Assembly (NCBI RefSeq): GCF_963583255.1
Contig: NC_084819.1
Span: 17,825,616 to 17,889,615, forward strand
Source: Pyrus communis
Taxonomy: Eukaryota; Streptophyta; Magnoliopsida; Rosales; Rosaceae
DNA length: 64,000 bases
Direction of reading: 5' to 3'
Shown here: positions 11,461 through 22,849 of the stretch, piece after piece
How the letters are laid out: every line of letters starts with the position of its first letter
Numbering within the stretch: position 1 is the stretch's first letter
Made by a program: the position numbers and the translations under genes
The notes under the pieces: model-generated
What the model was told of the DNA's origin: nothing
Databases searched by the model: none
What the model saw: only the letters and a program-made list of their open reading frames with translations

Positions 11461-14400
11461 ATGAAGCTTTTTTGGGTTAGCATTGTAATTTCACTTGCTT
11501 GCAGCAAATGGGTTGCTGGGTTTATGGAGTACGGATACAATGAAACAGAGATTGCATTGTTGGAGGGCTACGGGGAGTCCAAGGTCGGAGCTAACTTGCT
11601 GATGGTCGGACTAACCCTCATTCGAGGAGCTGGAGCTAAACGAGCAGGTAAAATCTCCACTCCTATGATATACATTTTGCATAGTGTTACAAGACGATAT
11701 TCTAAACTACTCTGATTTGATTTACGGGGATTGGGAATCGAACTCTGACGAACTGGCGTAGCCCACATCTGTATTTTTCATTTTTCGATTCGAAACATTT
11801 TGCATATTGCTTGATTTAGATAAAGTTAGTACCTTTTTCCTGTTTTTCTCTGTACTTCTTTCGGAGAGGTGAGAAAACAGATTATATGCTATATATTGAT
11901 TGCTTTGTTTTGTCCCTCGATTTATGTATTTATTGTAGCTTGTATTGCAATTTTCCTGGAAACATCTTATTTATTACTTTTTGAAATTCTGTTTTCTGAG
12001 TTCTTTAATTCCTTCAGTGGTCTAACATTCTGAGTGAGATTCCTGCTTGAATGATTAGCATACTGTTTATCATGAAGCTGATGTGATTGGTGTTAAATTT
12101 GTTGTTTATTTATTTATTTTCCCATTCATATAGTGAATCATTTCTTATTCATTGTTCCTGAATGATAGTGACTTGAGTTTTATATATTTATTTGAGATCT
12201 GTCTTATTTTTATTTTGGCTTAATTTACCTGCTCGAGTTTTCTGATTTTGCAGTCTGCTTGGATGGAACCTTACCGGGCTATCATTTGCATCGCGGATAT
12301 GGATCAGGAGCAAATAGTTGGCTCATTCAATTGGAGGTTTGTGATTCTGAGATAAATAAAAAAGAAAAACTAATGACAAAAGACTCGAAAACTTTGAGTT
12401 TTAACGATAAAGACAAAATAAAGAGTAAAGTAAATAATACCAAAATTGACTTTTTAATGTAAAAATGTGGTTTTTCATTAAAGTGAATAGTACCGGAAGC
12501 TTTTCGTTAAAGTTCACAAATAAAAAACAATGACATCTTGTAATTATGCAGTATTATCTTCATTCTTTTGTATATCAAAATCTTAAAGATGGTTTATGAA
12601 ATACGAACTTCCAAGCGTGTCGTGAATGAAAATTATCAGATGACTAGTTTTAAAATCATCCGCAATGTTTTCTAAATATATAAAACATGTTTTTTTCATC
12701 TTACTTGTTGGTTGATTGATTTCCAAACAAGCCTCTCAAGTCCTTTGATTTGTTGACAATTTGCGTAGTTTAGGAATTGACTTGAATAAACATCTTGTGG
12801 CAGGGGGGAGGATGGTGTAACAACATTAGAACTTGTGTTTACCGAAAAACATCAAGGCGGGGATCATCAAAATACATGGAAAAACAGGTAGCATTTAGTG
12901 GAATACTGAGCAATAAAGCCCAAGAAAATCCTGGTTTGTTCCTCAAACTTAATGCTAAATTGTCTAAGATTATACTTGCATCTGCTTTTTTCTAGTTTAG
13001 TCTTCTTGACCCTCACCTTATCATGTATGGGGTTGCAGATTTTTTCAACTGGAACAGAGTAAAGGTTCGTTATTGCGATGGTGCTTCTTTTACTGGGGAT
13101 AGTGAACACAAGGTTAGTAGGATGTTCTCAATGTTTACATTTTTCTACCAAATGGCGGTATTGATATCATTTGGCAGCTAAAAATTGGCTTCAGACTGAT
13201 AAATCCAACATAAATATGGTAGTACTGGATGATAGCTCGACTATTTTCATTCATATGTGCACATGAGATGCTAAAATATAGTGTTTCTTTTAGGCTAAAC
13301 AACTGCAATTTAGAGGGGAGCGTATATGGTTGGCTGCAATGGAAGACTTGAAATCAAGGGGCATGCGCTACGCCAAGCAGGTACAATACTTCTTGCTTAT
13401 GATCTATTCACATGCTAAGCCACTTTTTACTGTATATTAACCAATTGTGTTTCAGGCTCTTCTTTCAGGTTGCTCAGCCGGAGGTCTGGCAGCTATTTTG
13501 CACTGTGATAAGTTCCGAGGTTTAATGCCAGGAAATACAAAGGTGAAGTGCCTGAGTGATGCTGGATTGTTTCTTGATGCGTAAGTACTATCCGGAATGC
13601 ATTTTCTCTTTCCAGTGTGGAGGCATGCTCTAGCTTATTAACACAGATTTTAATTGGGAACCTGTATCTTGTAGGCATGACGTTTCTGGTGGACACACAC
13701 TCAGGAATTTATATAGTGGCATCGTTGGCTTGCAGGTATTGACTCGATCTTAAAGAATTGTAACCCACTACCAATCCATGTTTTATCTTCATGTTTTTTG
13801 TGTGCATGTTTTCAATGTACGCTTATGGTATTATATTATGCTTATCACAGGGGGTGAAACCAAATCTGCCACATTTTTGCACTAATCACCTTGATCCAAC
13901 TTCGGTAATAATTTCCTTTTCCCTTCTTATATATTTTTTCTAACTTGAAGATAGGTGGTTTGACCAAAAAAAAAAAAAAAAACTTGAAGATAGGTGGAAA
14001 TGTAGAAAAGTTATGTGCACTGCTATTTAGTATTTACACTTCAATTACCATCCTTCCTTGCAGTGCTTCTTCCCTCAGAACTTGATCTCCAGCGTCAAAA
14101 CCCCACTGTTTATACTCAATGCAGCATATGATTCGTGGCAGGTAAAGTTTCGTTATTATAGGATTTTAAAATTTGGTTTTACCTGATGTTATATGCTGCA
14201 CAGTGTTTGAGAAATGATGGAATGATTCTGCCTGAAAACAGATCCAGTCCAGTTTAGCTCCACCAGCAGCAGATCCTGCCGGCTACTGGCGCGATTGCAG
14301 ATTAAACCATGCAAAATGTACTTCATCACAGATCAATTTTCTTCAAGGTGATCCCACATTTGAGGAACTACTTTGAATCTTAGCATTTTCAGAAACAAAT

Positions 14401-14815
14401 TAACTGAATTTGTACAGCTTGTTATGAACTTTTTTTTCCTTTTAAACAGGATTCAGGAATCAAATGCTGAATACAGTAAAACGGTTCTCTATGTCTAAAC
14501 AAAACGGGCTGTTTATAAATTCATGTTTTGCTCACTGCCAATCCGAGAGGCAGGATACATGGTTTGCTGATGATTCTCCAGTTATTGGAAAGAAGGTGAG
14601 CCTCTGATGCAACATACTATATCCAGTTCTCGTCCAATCATAAAAATCAAGCGACCTTAAATTTTAAATTCTTATGTTTATGTGTGACCGATGATATGCA
14701 GGCAATCGCTATAGCAGTTGGAGATTGGTATTTCGACAGAACAAGCGTGAAGGCCATAGATTGTCCCTACCCATGTGACAATTCTTGCCACAATCTGAAT
14801 TTCGAAAGAGCTTAG
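11461..14815 (+). CDS. PAE: Pectin acetylesterase, tandem copy 1
   Basis: A secreted pectin acetylesterase (CE13/Notum-like alpha/beta hydrolase) that removes acetyl groups from cell-wall homogalacturonan. Twelve GT-AG exons: 11461-11647, 12254-12336, 12804-12933, 13039-13112, 13294-13380, 13456-13580, 13675-13735, 13851-13904, 14064-14141, 14242-14347, 14450-14595, 14702-14815. They sum to 1245 nt, 414 aa, near the usual plant PAE length. A hydrophobic N-terminal signal segment is followed by [26 protein letters not shown] and [11 protein letters not shown]. The family triad is present: Ser in GCSAGG (about residue 194), Asp in NAAYDSW (about 290) and His in SCFAHC (about 357). It has one more intron (13736-13850) than copies 2 and 3. 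No lesion seen. Confidence 0.93.
12364..12517. mobile_element. M1-family MITE in PAE copy 1 intron 2
   Basis: Related to 6396-6538 by shared motifs: 'aaactttgagttttaac', 'aataccaaaattgac', 'gtggtttttcattaaagtg' and 'ttttcgttaaagtt'. The flanks AAATAAAAAA (12354-12363 and 12518-12527) look like a 10-bp TSD but are low-complexity. The terminal inverted repeats are imperfect. Copies 2 and 3 lack it. Confidence 0.65.
13942..13997 (+). mobile_element. Tail-only retroposon insertion with 17-bp TSD
   Basis: AACTTGAAGATAGGTGG occurs at 13942-13958 and 13981-13997. Only 'tttgacc' plus a pure A run lie between. This is the footprint of target-primed reverse transcription of little more than a poly(A) tail, inside PAE copy 1 intron 8. 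Confidence 0.6.
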
Positions 14816-15349
14816 TTTTCCCTTTCGTTGAACGAAATAGCTTTATAGTTCGATTGAAAATTAATATAGAAGATAATAAAAAGGAAATCTGCTGAGAAAA
14901 GCAAATGCCATCAGCAAGCATTTCGCAATTGATGTAATGTTTTTCGTGCAAGTTCTTCATATCTTTGAGTATGTCTCCAACAAACTCAGTTGGTGCATTA
15001 GCAAATTAGTAGTTGAAGAGGTAGAGAGAAGTCTCACTTCTTTAAGGAGTTTGTAATAGATTATGTGATGATTTTGATTCTGGGTTCTGTTCAGTGTTTT
15101 ATGTAAGGTGTTAGCAACTCTGTATTGCAGCCATTCGATTTTTTCCCGTTTCTGGGCAACTTCGGTTGAATTACTCCCACAAGAATTCATCTCCTCTGTT
15201 AAATTTTATTTCGATTTATGTTGTGATAAGATGGCCACGGTGAAGTAAGAACTCAATAAACATTCTGATTTAACCGAGAACCAACGCGCAGTCGAATGTT
15301 TTACCAGTTTAGGATTTGAGTTTCATTTTTATCTTCATATTTCGAAGGT

Positions 15350-15470
15350 GGGGGTGGCAGAGAGATTGAGGCAGAGGAGAGCCATGGTGAAGTTCTTGTG
15401 CGTCGGCACTGTGGCTAATCCTACCATCAGTATGTTATTTGAAGCCTTGGAACCTCCGTAGTTGAACTTT
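15350..15470 (+). pseudogene. PAE 5'-end relic
   Basis: The leader 'gggtggcagagagattga', the 'gagagccATGGTGAAGTTC' start and 'cgtcggcactgtggct' match the first bases of copies 2 and 3. The ATG at 15384 opens only about 24 codons before diverging from the family, and no later exon follows. It is the 5' stump of a fourth PAE unit between copies 1 and 2. The upstream 15130-15200 and 15835-15900 segments ('tttctgggca...agaattcatttcctc') are also duplicated, marking unit borders. Confidence 0.6.
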
Positions 15471-16095
15471 TGATTTATATTTTTCAGGGATTATTTGATA
15501 ATTGTGATGGTTTTTGTGTTCACCAGTCACTGTCAATCAGCGTCTGTTACATGACTTGGGAAACACTCTTCTATACAGACAACTTACAGACTAAGTTGCG
15601 TAAACTCTGAGATAACAAAAACCGAAAGAGGGGACGGTTTTTGGGACTTAATCGAAGGATTACCTTGAAGCATCAACAACATCCAATGACAGTATCTGTA
15701 TATATAACCATGCGGAATCGGAAGTAGTCTGGTTTACCATGGTGGATGAGAAAGGCCTTAATTTGTTCATTTCGAAATCGAACACTCCAAGCTTTTGTTA
15801 AATTGAGGAAGTTCATACCGGACATTTCTTCTTAGTTTTTCCCATTTCTGGGCAGCTTTAGTTGACTTAGTCCTATAAGAATTCATTTCCTCTTTTTTCA
15901 GTCCATTTCCTTTTATTTTCTGGTAAGTTGGTAAAAAATTGTTGATGGGACGTCTGGAGCTGCCAGATTTGACTAAGCACTAACGTACGTATGTTCAAAT
16001 CCTCTCCAGTTTAATCAGGATTTGACTTTCGTTTTTATATCTAAGTTTCCGAAGGCTTGGGTGGCCGAGAGATTGGAGGAGAGGAGAGGAGAGCC

Positions 16096-19000
16096 ATGGT
16101 GAAGTTCTTGTGGGTTGGCATTGTAACAGCACTTGTTTTCGGAATTTGGGTTGATGGTTTTGTGGAAGAGAAGAATTTTAATGAGACAGTGCCGTCTTTG
16201 TTGGAGACCTATGGAAGCTCCGAGGCTGCAAATGACATACTCATGGTAGGGCTAACACTCGTCAAAGGAGCTGCTGCCAAAGGAGCAGGTATGCCATACA
16301 TTGATGTATACTCTAAAATTGTTGCAGTTCTCAATTAATCCTTATACCTTTTAATTTCCTACTTTGCAGTCTGCTTGGATGGAACAGTACCTGCTTACCA
16401 TTTGCATCGTGGATATGGATCGGGGGCGAACAGTTGGCTCATTCACCTTCAGGTTTGTGAGATAGATCAGAAAAAATGACATATTTTATACGTTTCTATG
16501 TTGACATTGGGATAATTATATCGTAAAGATAGTTTGAGGAAAATAGCAAGTTCATGTTTCCTTTTAGTTATTTTCTTTTGGACTTCATGATTCCTTTTAG
16601 TTGATTGATCACCAAGCAACCCTCTGAAGTCCTTGTTGATGCAGGGAGGAGCATGGTGTAACGACACCAAAAGTTGTTCTAACCGCAAGCTTTCACCTTA
16701 TGGATCATCAGCGCACATGGAACCAGAGATAGCATTTTCTGGAATACTAAGCAATCACTCTGAAGAAAATCCCGGTTTTCTCCTCAAACTTAATGCTACA
16801 TTGTTTAAAGCTGATGCATCTGCCTTTTTTTTTAACTTGTTTAGCCGTCTTAACCATTATCATGTAAGGGACTGCAGAGTTTTTCAACTGGAATAGAGTA
16901 GAGCTCCGGTATTGTGACGGTGCTTCATTTTCTGGGGACAGCGAAAATCAGGTAGGTGGGATGATCTTTCCGTTTACAGTTTCCCACAAAATTATGATAG
17001 CGACTATAGTACTGCAGCTATTGGAACGAAAAATTAACTTCCTTGTATCGGGAGGTACTTTGTGTATTTCTGTTCCTGAGTGCAACTTAATATATACTAA
17101 AATCCAAACTCGGGTGGCACTGTTCTAGAGCAGTGTACTTCCCTTTTTACCCCTGCTTCTTTTTTGTTATTTCAACTTTGCCCTTCAACATTTTTGTCCG
17201 GTTCCTTTTCTTTCCTGTTTTTACAGTGATTCCTTTTCACTGCTTTTGGTGCATTTTTTTTTCCGATTCTTTTGCTTCTCTTCTTTCGTAGCCGTCTGCT
17301 CTCTCCTCTCTTCGCCTCTGTTGGTCTCAAAGTGGATAGTTTTGTGGTGAGTTCGTCTAATCTTGCATCCACAACTTTTTTATACAACTGTATGGATTGT
17401 GTTCTGTGCAATTTTAGATGTTAGAAGCTTTTAATTTTTTTTTGGGTTCAATTTTAAATGGGTTGTTGCTTTCGGAGTTTTCGTTTGATGACAGAGATGG
17501 GGTTTCTGGGGAGAAACTTTTCATCCGTGAGTTTTTTAGTTAGGTTGTGTTGTGGGTCTTGACAAATGGATTTTCTTTGTAAATGGATTTTCTGTTGAAA
17601 TTGTTTCTCTTCTCATTTTTGGTTTTATTTATTTATTATTATTTTTTTTGTGCCATCGGGTTTTGCATGTGGGTGTATAATCAGGTTTTCTTTTGAATTT
17701 CAAGGGATTCAGGTTTTTATTTTTCTAGAACTTTTGTCTGCTGCTTTGGAAGACATTTGTGCTTAAGGTGAGAAACTTTGGTTGCTTGCTTTTGGGTTTT
17801 GTTGTAGAATTATTTTTTTTATTTTTTTATTTTTTAAGAGTTACATTCGTGGGAATTCATTTGGTCTTCTTTTTTCCTGCATCTGAAAAATGCCACATGA
17901 TGTGAGTTTATAATTAAATATGAATATCAAAATGGGTTTTCTGTGCAAATTTTCTTTCTGATTTTATAGAACCGAAGAGGATGTTAACAATAACATTGTG
18001 TGATATGCGATCTAAAGTTCTTCGGTGAGTTATTTGGTTTTCTTGCCACATGGGATTTTAATATTTTTTTTTTCGTGGTTTGTGTGTGGTTCTCTGACGT
18101 GTTTTTATTTTTAATTTCAGGAAAAGTTAAGGATACGATCAAACGTTTACTGGTGAATTTTCTATTTTTCTGATTGTGTGTGATTTAATTTTTTTCAAGC
18201 TTTGGGTGTACTTTTTTGATCTGCTTTGATTTTTAGTTGCAGCAAAAGTTGTTGCTCGAATTTTCCAGTTTTTATCTGCGGCTTTGCAAGCTCTTTATCA
18301 ACAAGGTATATCATTTTTATTCTTTTTGCTGAATCTTTTGTTGGATGGAATCGTCTTTTGTTTTTGGTGAGTTCTTCTAATCTCGCATCTGGTACTGTAT
18401 TTTTTTTTCCGACTGTATAGATTGTGTTTTGTTGAATTTTAAATGGTAGAAGCTTCTTGGGTTCAATTTAAATGTGTTGTTATCAACTATTGAATTGCTT
18501 TCGAAGCTGTTTGGCTACTCCCTTAACGCCCTTTTTCCTTTTCTTTTCAGTTTCTTCGATTTGCAGCCCCCTTCTTTTTATTCCTTTTCCAGATTTAGCT
18601 TTTTTTCCCTATTTTGTATCTTTTGGATGATTTTGTGGATCTTGGTCAGTGCTGTGGGTATTGGTGAATTTCTAGCATGTTTAAGCGTGCAGTTTTTGTT
18701 ATAATGTATGGATTGTGTTTTGTTCAATTTTAAATCTCAGAAGCTTTTAATGTTTTTTTTTTTTGGGTTCAATTTTAAATGGGTTGTTATCAAGCATTGA
18801 ATTGCTTTTGGAGTATTCATTTGATAAGAGAGATGGGGAGGGGGGGTTCTTTTGGGTGAAACTTTTGGTCCGCGAGATTTTTAGTTAGGTTGTGTTGTGG
18901 GTTTTCGCAAATTTCTATCGTGTTTATGTGTGCATTTTTTTGTTATAGATTTGGAAGAACATAGCATTACAAGGTGTTGAGGGTTTGCTGGCGGGGGAAA

Positions 19001-21573
19001 GTAGTAGCGTTAAGATTTTGCAGGTGAGATATTAGGGTGAGAGAAAAACGGGACAAAGAGCATCGAAGACACATTTGGGATTAGGGGTAGCAAAACAGGG
19101 GAAAAGAATATGACAGAGGAATGGACTCTTAATTTTTTCTTGACTGGTTTGGGATTTTGCTTGCCTTTGGGGTTGTCATTGGCGTCAAGCCATTTGATGT
19201 CAAGTGGTGTCTGTTTTTTCATAACTTTTATTACTAATTTTTATGTCATTTGCGATTTTGTGTCCTGGGATTTCTAAATTTTATCGTTCATTGTCGGTTT
19301 TTAAAACTTTTTTTGTCTTCATATGTTTGTTTAATATGTTGTGTTTGTGCTGGGACGCCGTTTTGCAAGTTCTCTTTCCATTTGGGACCACTACATTTTA
19401 TAAGTGATGAGGGTGAGGTTTAGATACTCAAAACACTCCATTTCTTTCCAAATATGCGCGTTTGGTTCTCTTCGGTTTTAAGTGTTTAAAATTAAATGGT
19501 TATTTTGAGAAAATGGTTTATTAGTTTGTCTAATGTGTTGTGATCAGGAATTCAATTGGATTGGATAAAATGCTTTATCAATTTACATTATAGGGAATTT
19601 TGTGTATTATGGTCTGAGTTTTATTGCTCATCGTTTGTTCCTTTTTCTTTGTTTGCCGGTTTCTTTTGCAGGGGATCACTATAAAATTGCTTGAGGGTAA
19701 GATTTTGATAATAAAATTCGAAACGAGGCGTTACTTTTCTTTTTGGAAACTAATTTAAAAGCTCTGCATAGATAGTTAACTGTGTTGAAATGTCTTGATA
19801 AAACCTGAACCTTTTGTTATATGTGAATGTTCATTCCTTACTACAAATATAATAGGCATAGTGGTCTAAAAAATTAAAACCCACTGACACATGACATCAG
19901 AAATTCAAACCAATTTCTACTGTTACCATTACCTTCTTTCAGATCATCAGCATGTAGTTCAAATCTAGATCAAACCTAGATGAAATTCAGGTGACATTAT
20001 TTATTGTCATTTTTTCAATAATTTACATTGTTTTAGTACGTAGGTTTACAGCTTGAGCTGAAGATCCAAGATCATTTTGGCAGAGACTTGGATATTGAAG
20101 ACACTAATTTTGCTCCTTATTTTGTAGTTTAATGTCCTACTTTTTACATGTTTTATACACTTATAACACCCGCAGCAACGCGCGGGCACTATGACTAGTG
20201 AGAAGCTAAAATATAGTGATTCTGCTTTTAGGCAGCAAAACTGAAATTTAAAGGACAGCGTATATGGTTAGCTGCAATGGACGATTTGATGTCAAGGGGA
20301 ATGCGCAACGCGAATCATGTACTACATTTCTTTATGCTAAAGAAATTTTTGTGTTGCCGTGTTAAGCCACTTCTCAAAGCATATTAATCCATCATACGTT
20401 AGGCTCTTCTTTCTGGTTGCTCTGCCGGCGGTCTGTCATCAATTTTGCACTGTGATGAGTTTCGGGGCTTGTTTCCTACAACTACAAAAGTGAAGTGCCT
20501 GAGTGATGCTGGACTTTTTCTTGACGTGTGAGTACTGTATCCGTGATGCCTTTTCTCTGTCAATGTTCCTTGCTAGTTATTTACAGTTCAAATTTTATTG
20601 CTGATATCCTGTATGGAACTGTAGGGTTGATATTTCCGGTGAACGCAGAATGAGGGATTTTTATAGTGGTGTAGTAAGCTTGCAGGGGGTGCAAGAAAAT
20701 CTTCCGCGATTCTGTACTAGTCACCTCGATCCTACTTCGGTAAACAATTTTTTTTTTCCTCTTGCAGTTTTGGATTTGAAGATAGGTGGTAACTCTAAGT
20801 AAGTTTTACACTGTTTCTTACTTTGCAGTGCTTCTTCCCCAAGAACTTAATTGTGAACATTACAACCCCGCTATTTATACTCAATTCAGCATATGATTCA
20901 TGGCAGGTAATTGTTCATTGTAAATTTGAATATGGTGTTAATTATTTGAAAATTACTGAACGGACTTTTACTGAAAGAATGCATTGAATTGTACTTCCCC
21001 ACTTGAAATCAGATCAATAACAGTTTAGCTCCACCATCAGCAGATCCGCACGGCGAGTGGAAGAGTTGCAGATATAACCTTGCAAGTTGTTCTGCATCAC
21101 AGATGCAAATTCTTCAAGGTGAAATCCCACATACGAGGAAGTTTTCAACTCATAAAAGTTGCAACAGCTTGGGAAACAAACTAAACATGTGGCTTTTGTG
21201 ACATTATTTCTCTGCTGTATATGGAACAGGATTCAGGAATCAAATGCTGAATGCAGTAAGAGAATTCTCAATGCGTAATCAAAATGGGATGTTCATAAAT
21301 TCGTGTTTGGTGCACTGTCAAACGGAGAAAAGTGCATGGTATGCTAATGAATCTCCAGCTCTTGGAAAAAAGGTGAGCCTGTTTAACTACTAACACACAC
21401 AAACAGAAACAGAAACACATGCATTATATGTAGAGAGAGTTTAAGGATATCCAAAACTTACCGTATATGACGGATTATTGCAGACAATTGCAGAAGCTGT
21501 TGGAGATTGGTATTTTGATAGAGCAGAGGTTAAGGTTGTTGATGAAACTTGCCGCCATCTGGCTCTCGAATGA
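16096..21573 (+). CDS. PAE: Pectin acetylesterase, tandem copy 2, with Helitron in an intron
   Basis: The same secreted esterase as copy 1. Eleven exons: 16096-16288, 16370-16452, 16645-16774, 16878-16951, 20232-20318, 20403-20527, 20625-20739, 20829-20906, 21013-21118, 21230-21372, 21484-21573; 1224 nt, 407 aa, frame open throughout. The signal-like start [19 protein letters not shown] is followed by [21 protein letters not shown] and the triad Ser in GCSAGG (about 196), Asp in NSAYDSW (about 292) and His in SCLVHC (about 359). Exons 7 and 8 of copy 1 are one exon here. Intron 4 is 3280 bp because of a Helitron. The ATG sits in GAGAGCCATGG, shared with copy 3 and the relic. Whether the long intron is spliced efficiently is unknown. 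Confidence 0.9.
17086..20198 (+). mobile_element. Non-autonomous Helitron in PAE copy 2 intron 4
   Basis: The 3' end has a hairpin 'cccgcagcaacgcgcggg' followed by 'cactatgaCTAG' and a host T, which is the Helitron CTRR|T signature. Comparison with copy 3, where the intron runs straight through 'gtgcaaatgagaagctaaa' near 23826-23845, marks the inserted DNA between 'gtgcaa' (to 17085) and 'tgagaagctaaa' (from 20199). The 5' end reads CTTAATATATACTAAAATCC, so the canonical TC is degenerate or offset by a base or two. About 3.1 kb, T-rich, with no Rep/helicase frame. Confidence 0.75.
17417..18915. repeat. Internal direct repeats of the Helitron
   Basis: A block of about 150-190 bp ('ggttcaattttaaatgggtt', 'agagatgggg', 'ttagttaggttgtgttgtgg') occurs at 17417-17575 and 18720-18915, with a shorter third copy around 18440-18505. 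'gagttcttctaatctcgcatc' near 18368 also repeats 17350. This indicates internal duplication within the element. Confidence 0.6.
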
Positions 21574-22547
21574 GAATTGACTGACAGATTATTTACTTGG
21601 TCATTGTATTGAGTTGTCTGCACTATAATACCATCCCTTCTGCTTAATGAAATAACTTGTAACAACTGAAATCAATAGAATTCTACTACCAAGTTCAAGA
21701 ACCAAAAAACAAATGAATGAACACCATTCTCACTCTTACATTGTGACAATGTTGAGTAGTGCAGTGATACCAGATTCCTTGTCTGGGCCATGTGTTAGTT
21801 CCTTGCCTCCAACGCAGTCAATCTCCCATCATGGTCTGGACACTATTTCCCCCTACTCCGCCGGACACAAATTCAAACAGTTTACGTGGATGTATGATGA
21901 TATTTACTGTTGGATGCGTAAATTGTTGATGATATAAACGTACTTTATATAGCTAGTTACAAGTAACTTCTGGGTCTCACCAATATTAGAGAGTGTATCA
22001 ACAAATGTGTCAGTTTTGAAGGTCGAAATAGCATCGCCCTAAAAATCAACGTACACGTAGGGTTTATGTGGTGTAATGGATTGCACATATGTAGTGAAAG
22101 TTGTTGGGAAACACAGATTAAAACATTCTTCCCTTTTCAGTTTTAATCTTAATTCCATCCGTTGACAAAGTAGATAATTGGCGTCTTCCCTGAACAACCA
22201 TGTTTTTAGAGACTTCTCTGAGTTTGTATGTATGTATGCATGTATATATATGTATGTATGTATGTATGTATATATTTATATATGTGTATGTGTGTGTGTG
22301 TGTAAATATATAAAAACCCTTTCTACTTTGGTAATTGAATAACTAATTAATTAATTGCTATTTGCTTCAGCTGCTTCAGTATTCTGATTAAATTATGCCC
22401 CACAGTTCGAAACCAGACAAAGAGAGTTAATAACTTGTGTATTACGTTAATCATCCTACTCCCATGTTACCCTTCCTAATTTGGAACATATCTTAATATT
22501 TGCTAGAGAAGGTCTGGTGTTTGTGTGCAGTAAAGGAATCAAATTTC

Positions 22548-22590
<43 letters not shown>

Positions 22591-22849
22591 CACATTTTGG
22601 AGAGAGTTGAAATTAACAATCTTCAATGATTGTGGCAAGATATGAGACTTTCTCAAATTATTTGGAATGACTTGTGTGTAAGATTCCTCACCATTGACCC
22701 CTCGTCTGGAGGGATGAATAAAGATAATGGCCATTTGCAATTGAATAGCTTTTCCTTGATTTATACCCATGTTCTTCATTTGCGTTTCGTTTTTATATCT
22801 ACGTCTTCGAAGACTTGGGTGGCGGAGAGATTGAAGGGAGAGGAGAGCC
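21574..22849. repeat. Inter-gene spacer of the PAE tandem unit, with SSRs
   Basis: No gene. 21700-21940 is duplicated at 29780-30010, and 21950-22700 is duplicated, with insertions, at about 31850-33115. It includes a (TGTA)n/(GTGT)n tract near 22226-22303 and a (TC)n tract at 22549-22587. The conserved leader 'acttgggtggcggagagattga' lies just before the ATG of copy 3. Confidence 0.65.

Noticed and set aside
16096..21573. Copy 2 as two separate gene halves split by the 3.1-kb gap
   Set aside because: Exon phases join across the gap and the gap is explained by a Helitron.
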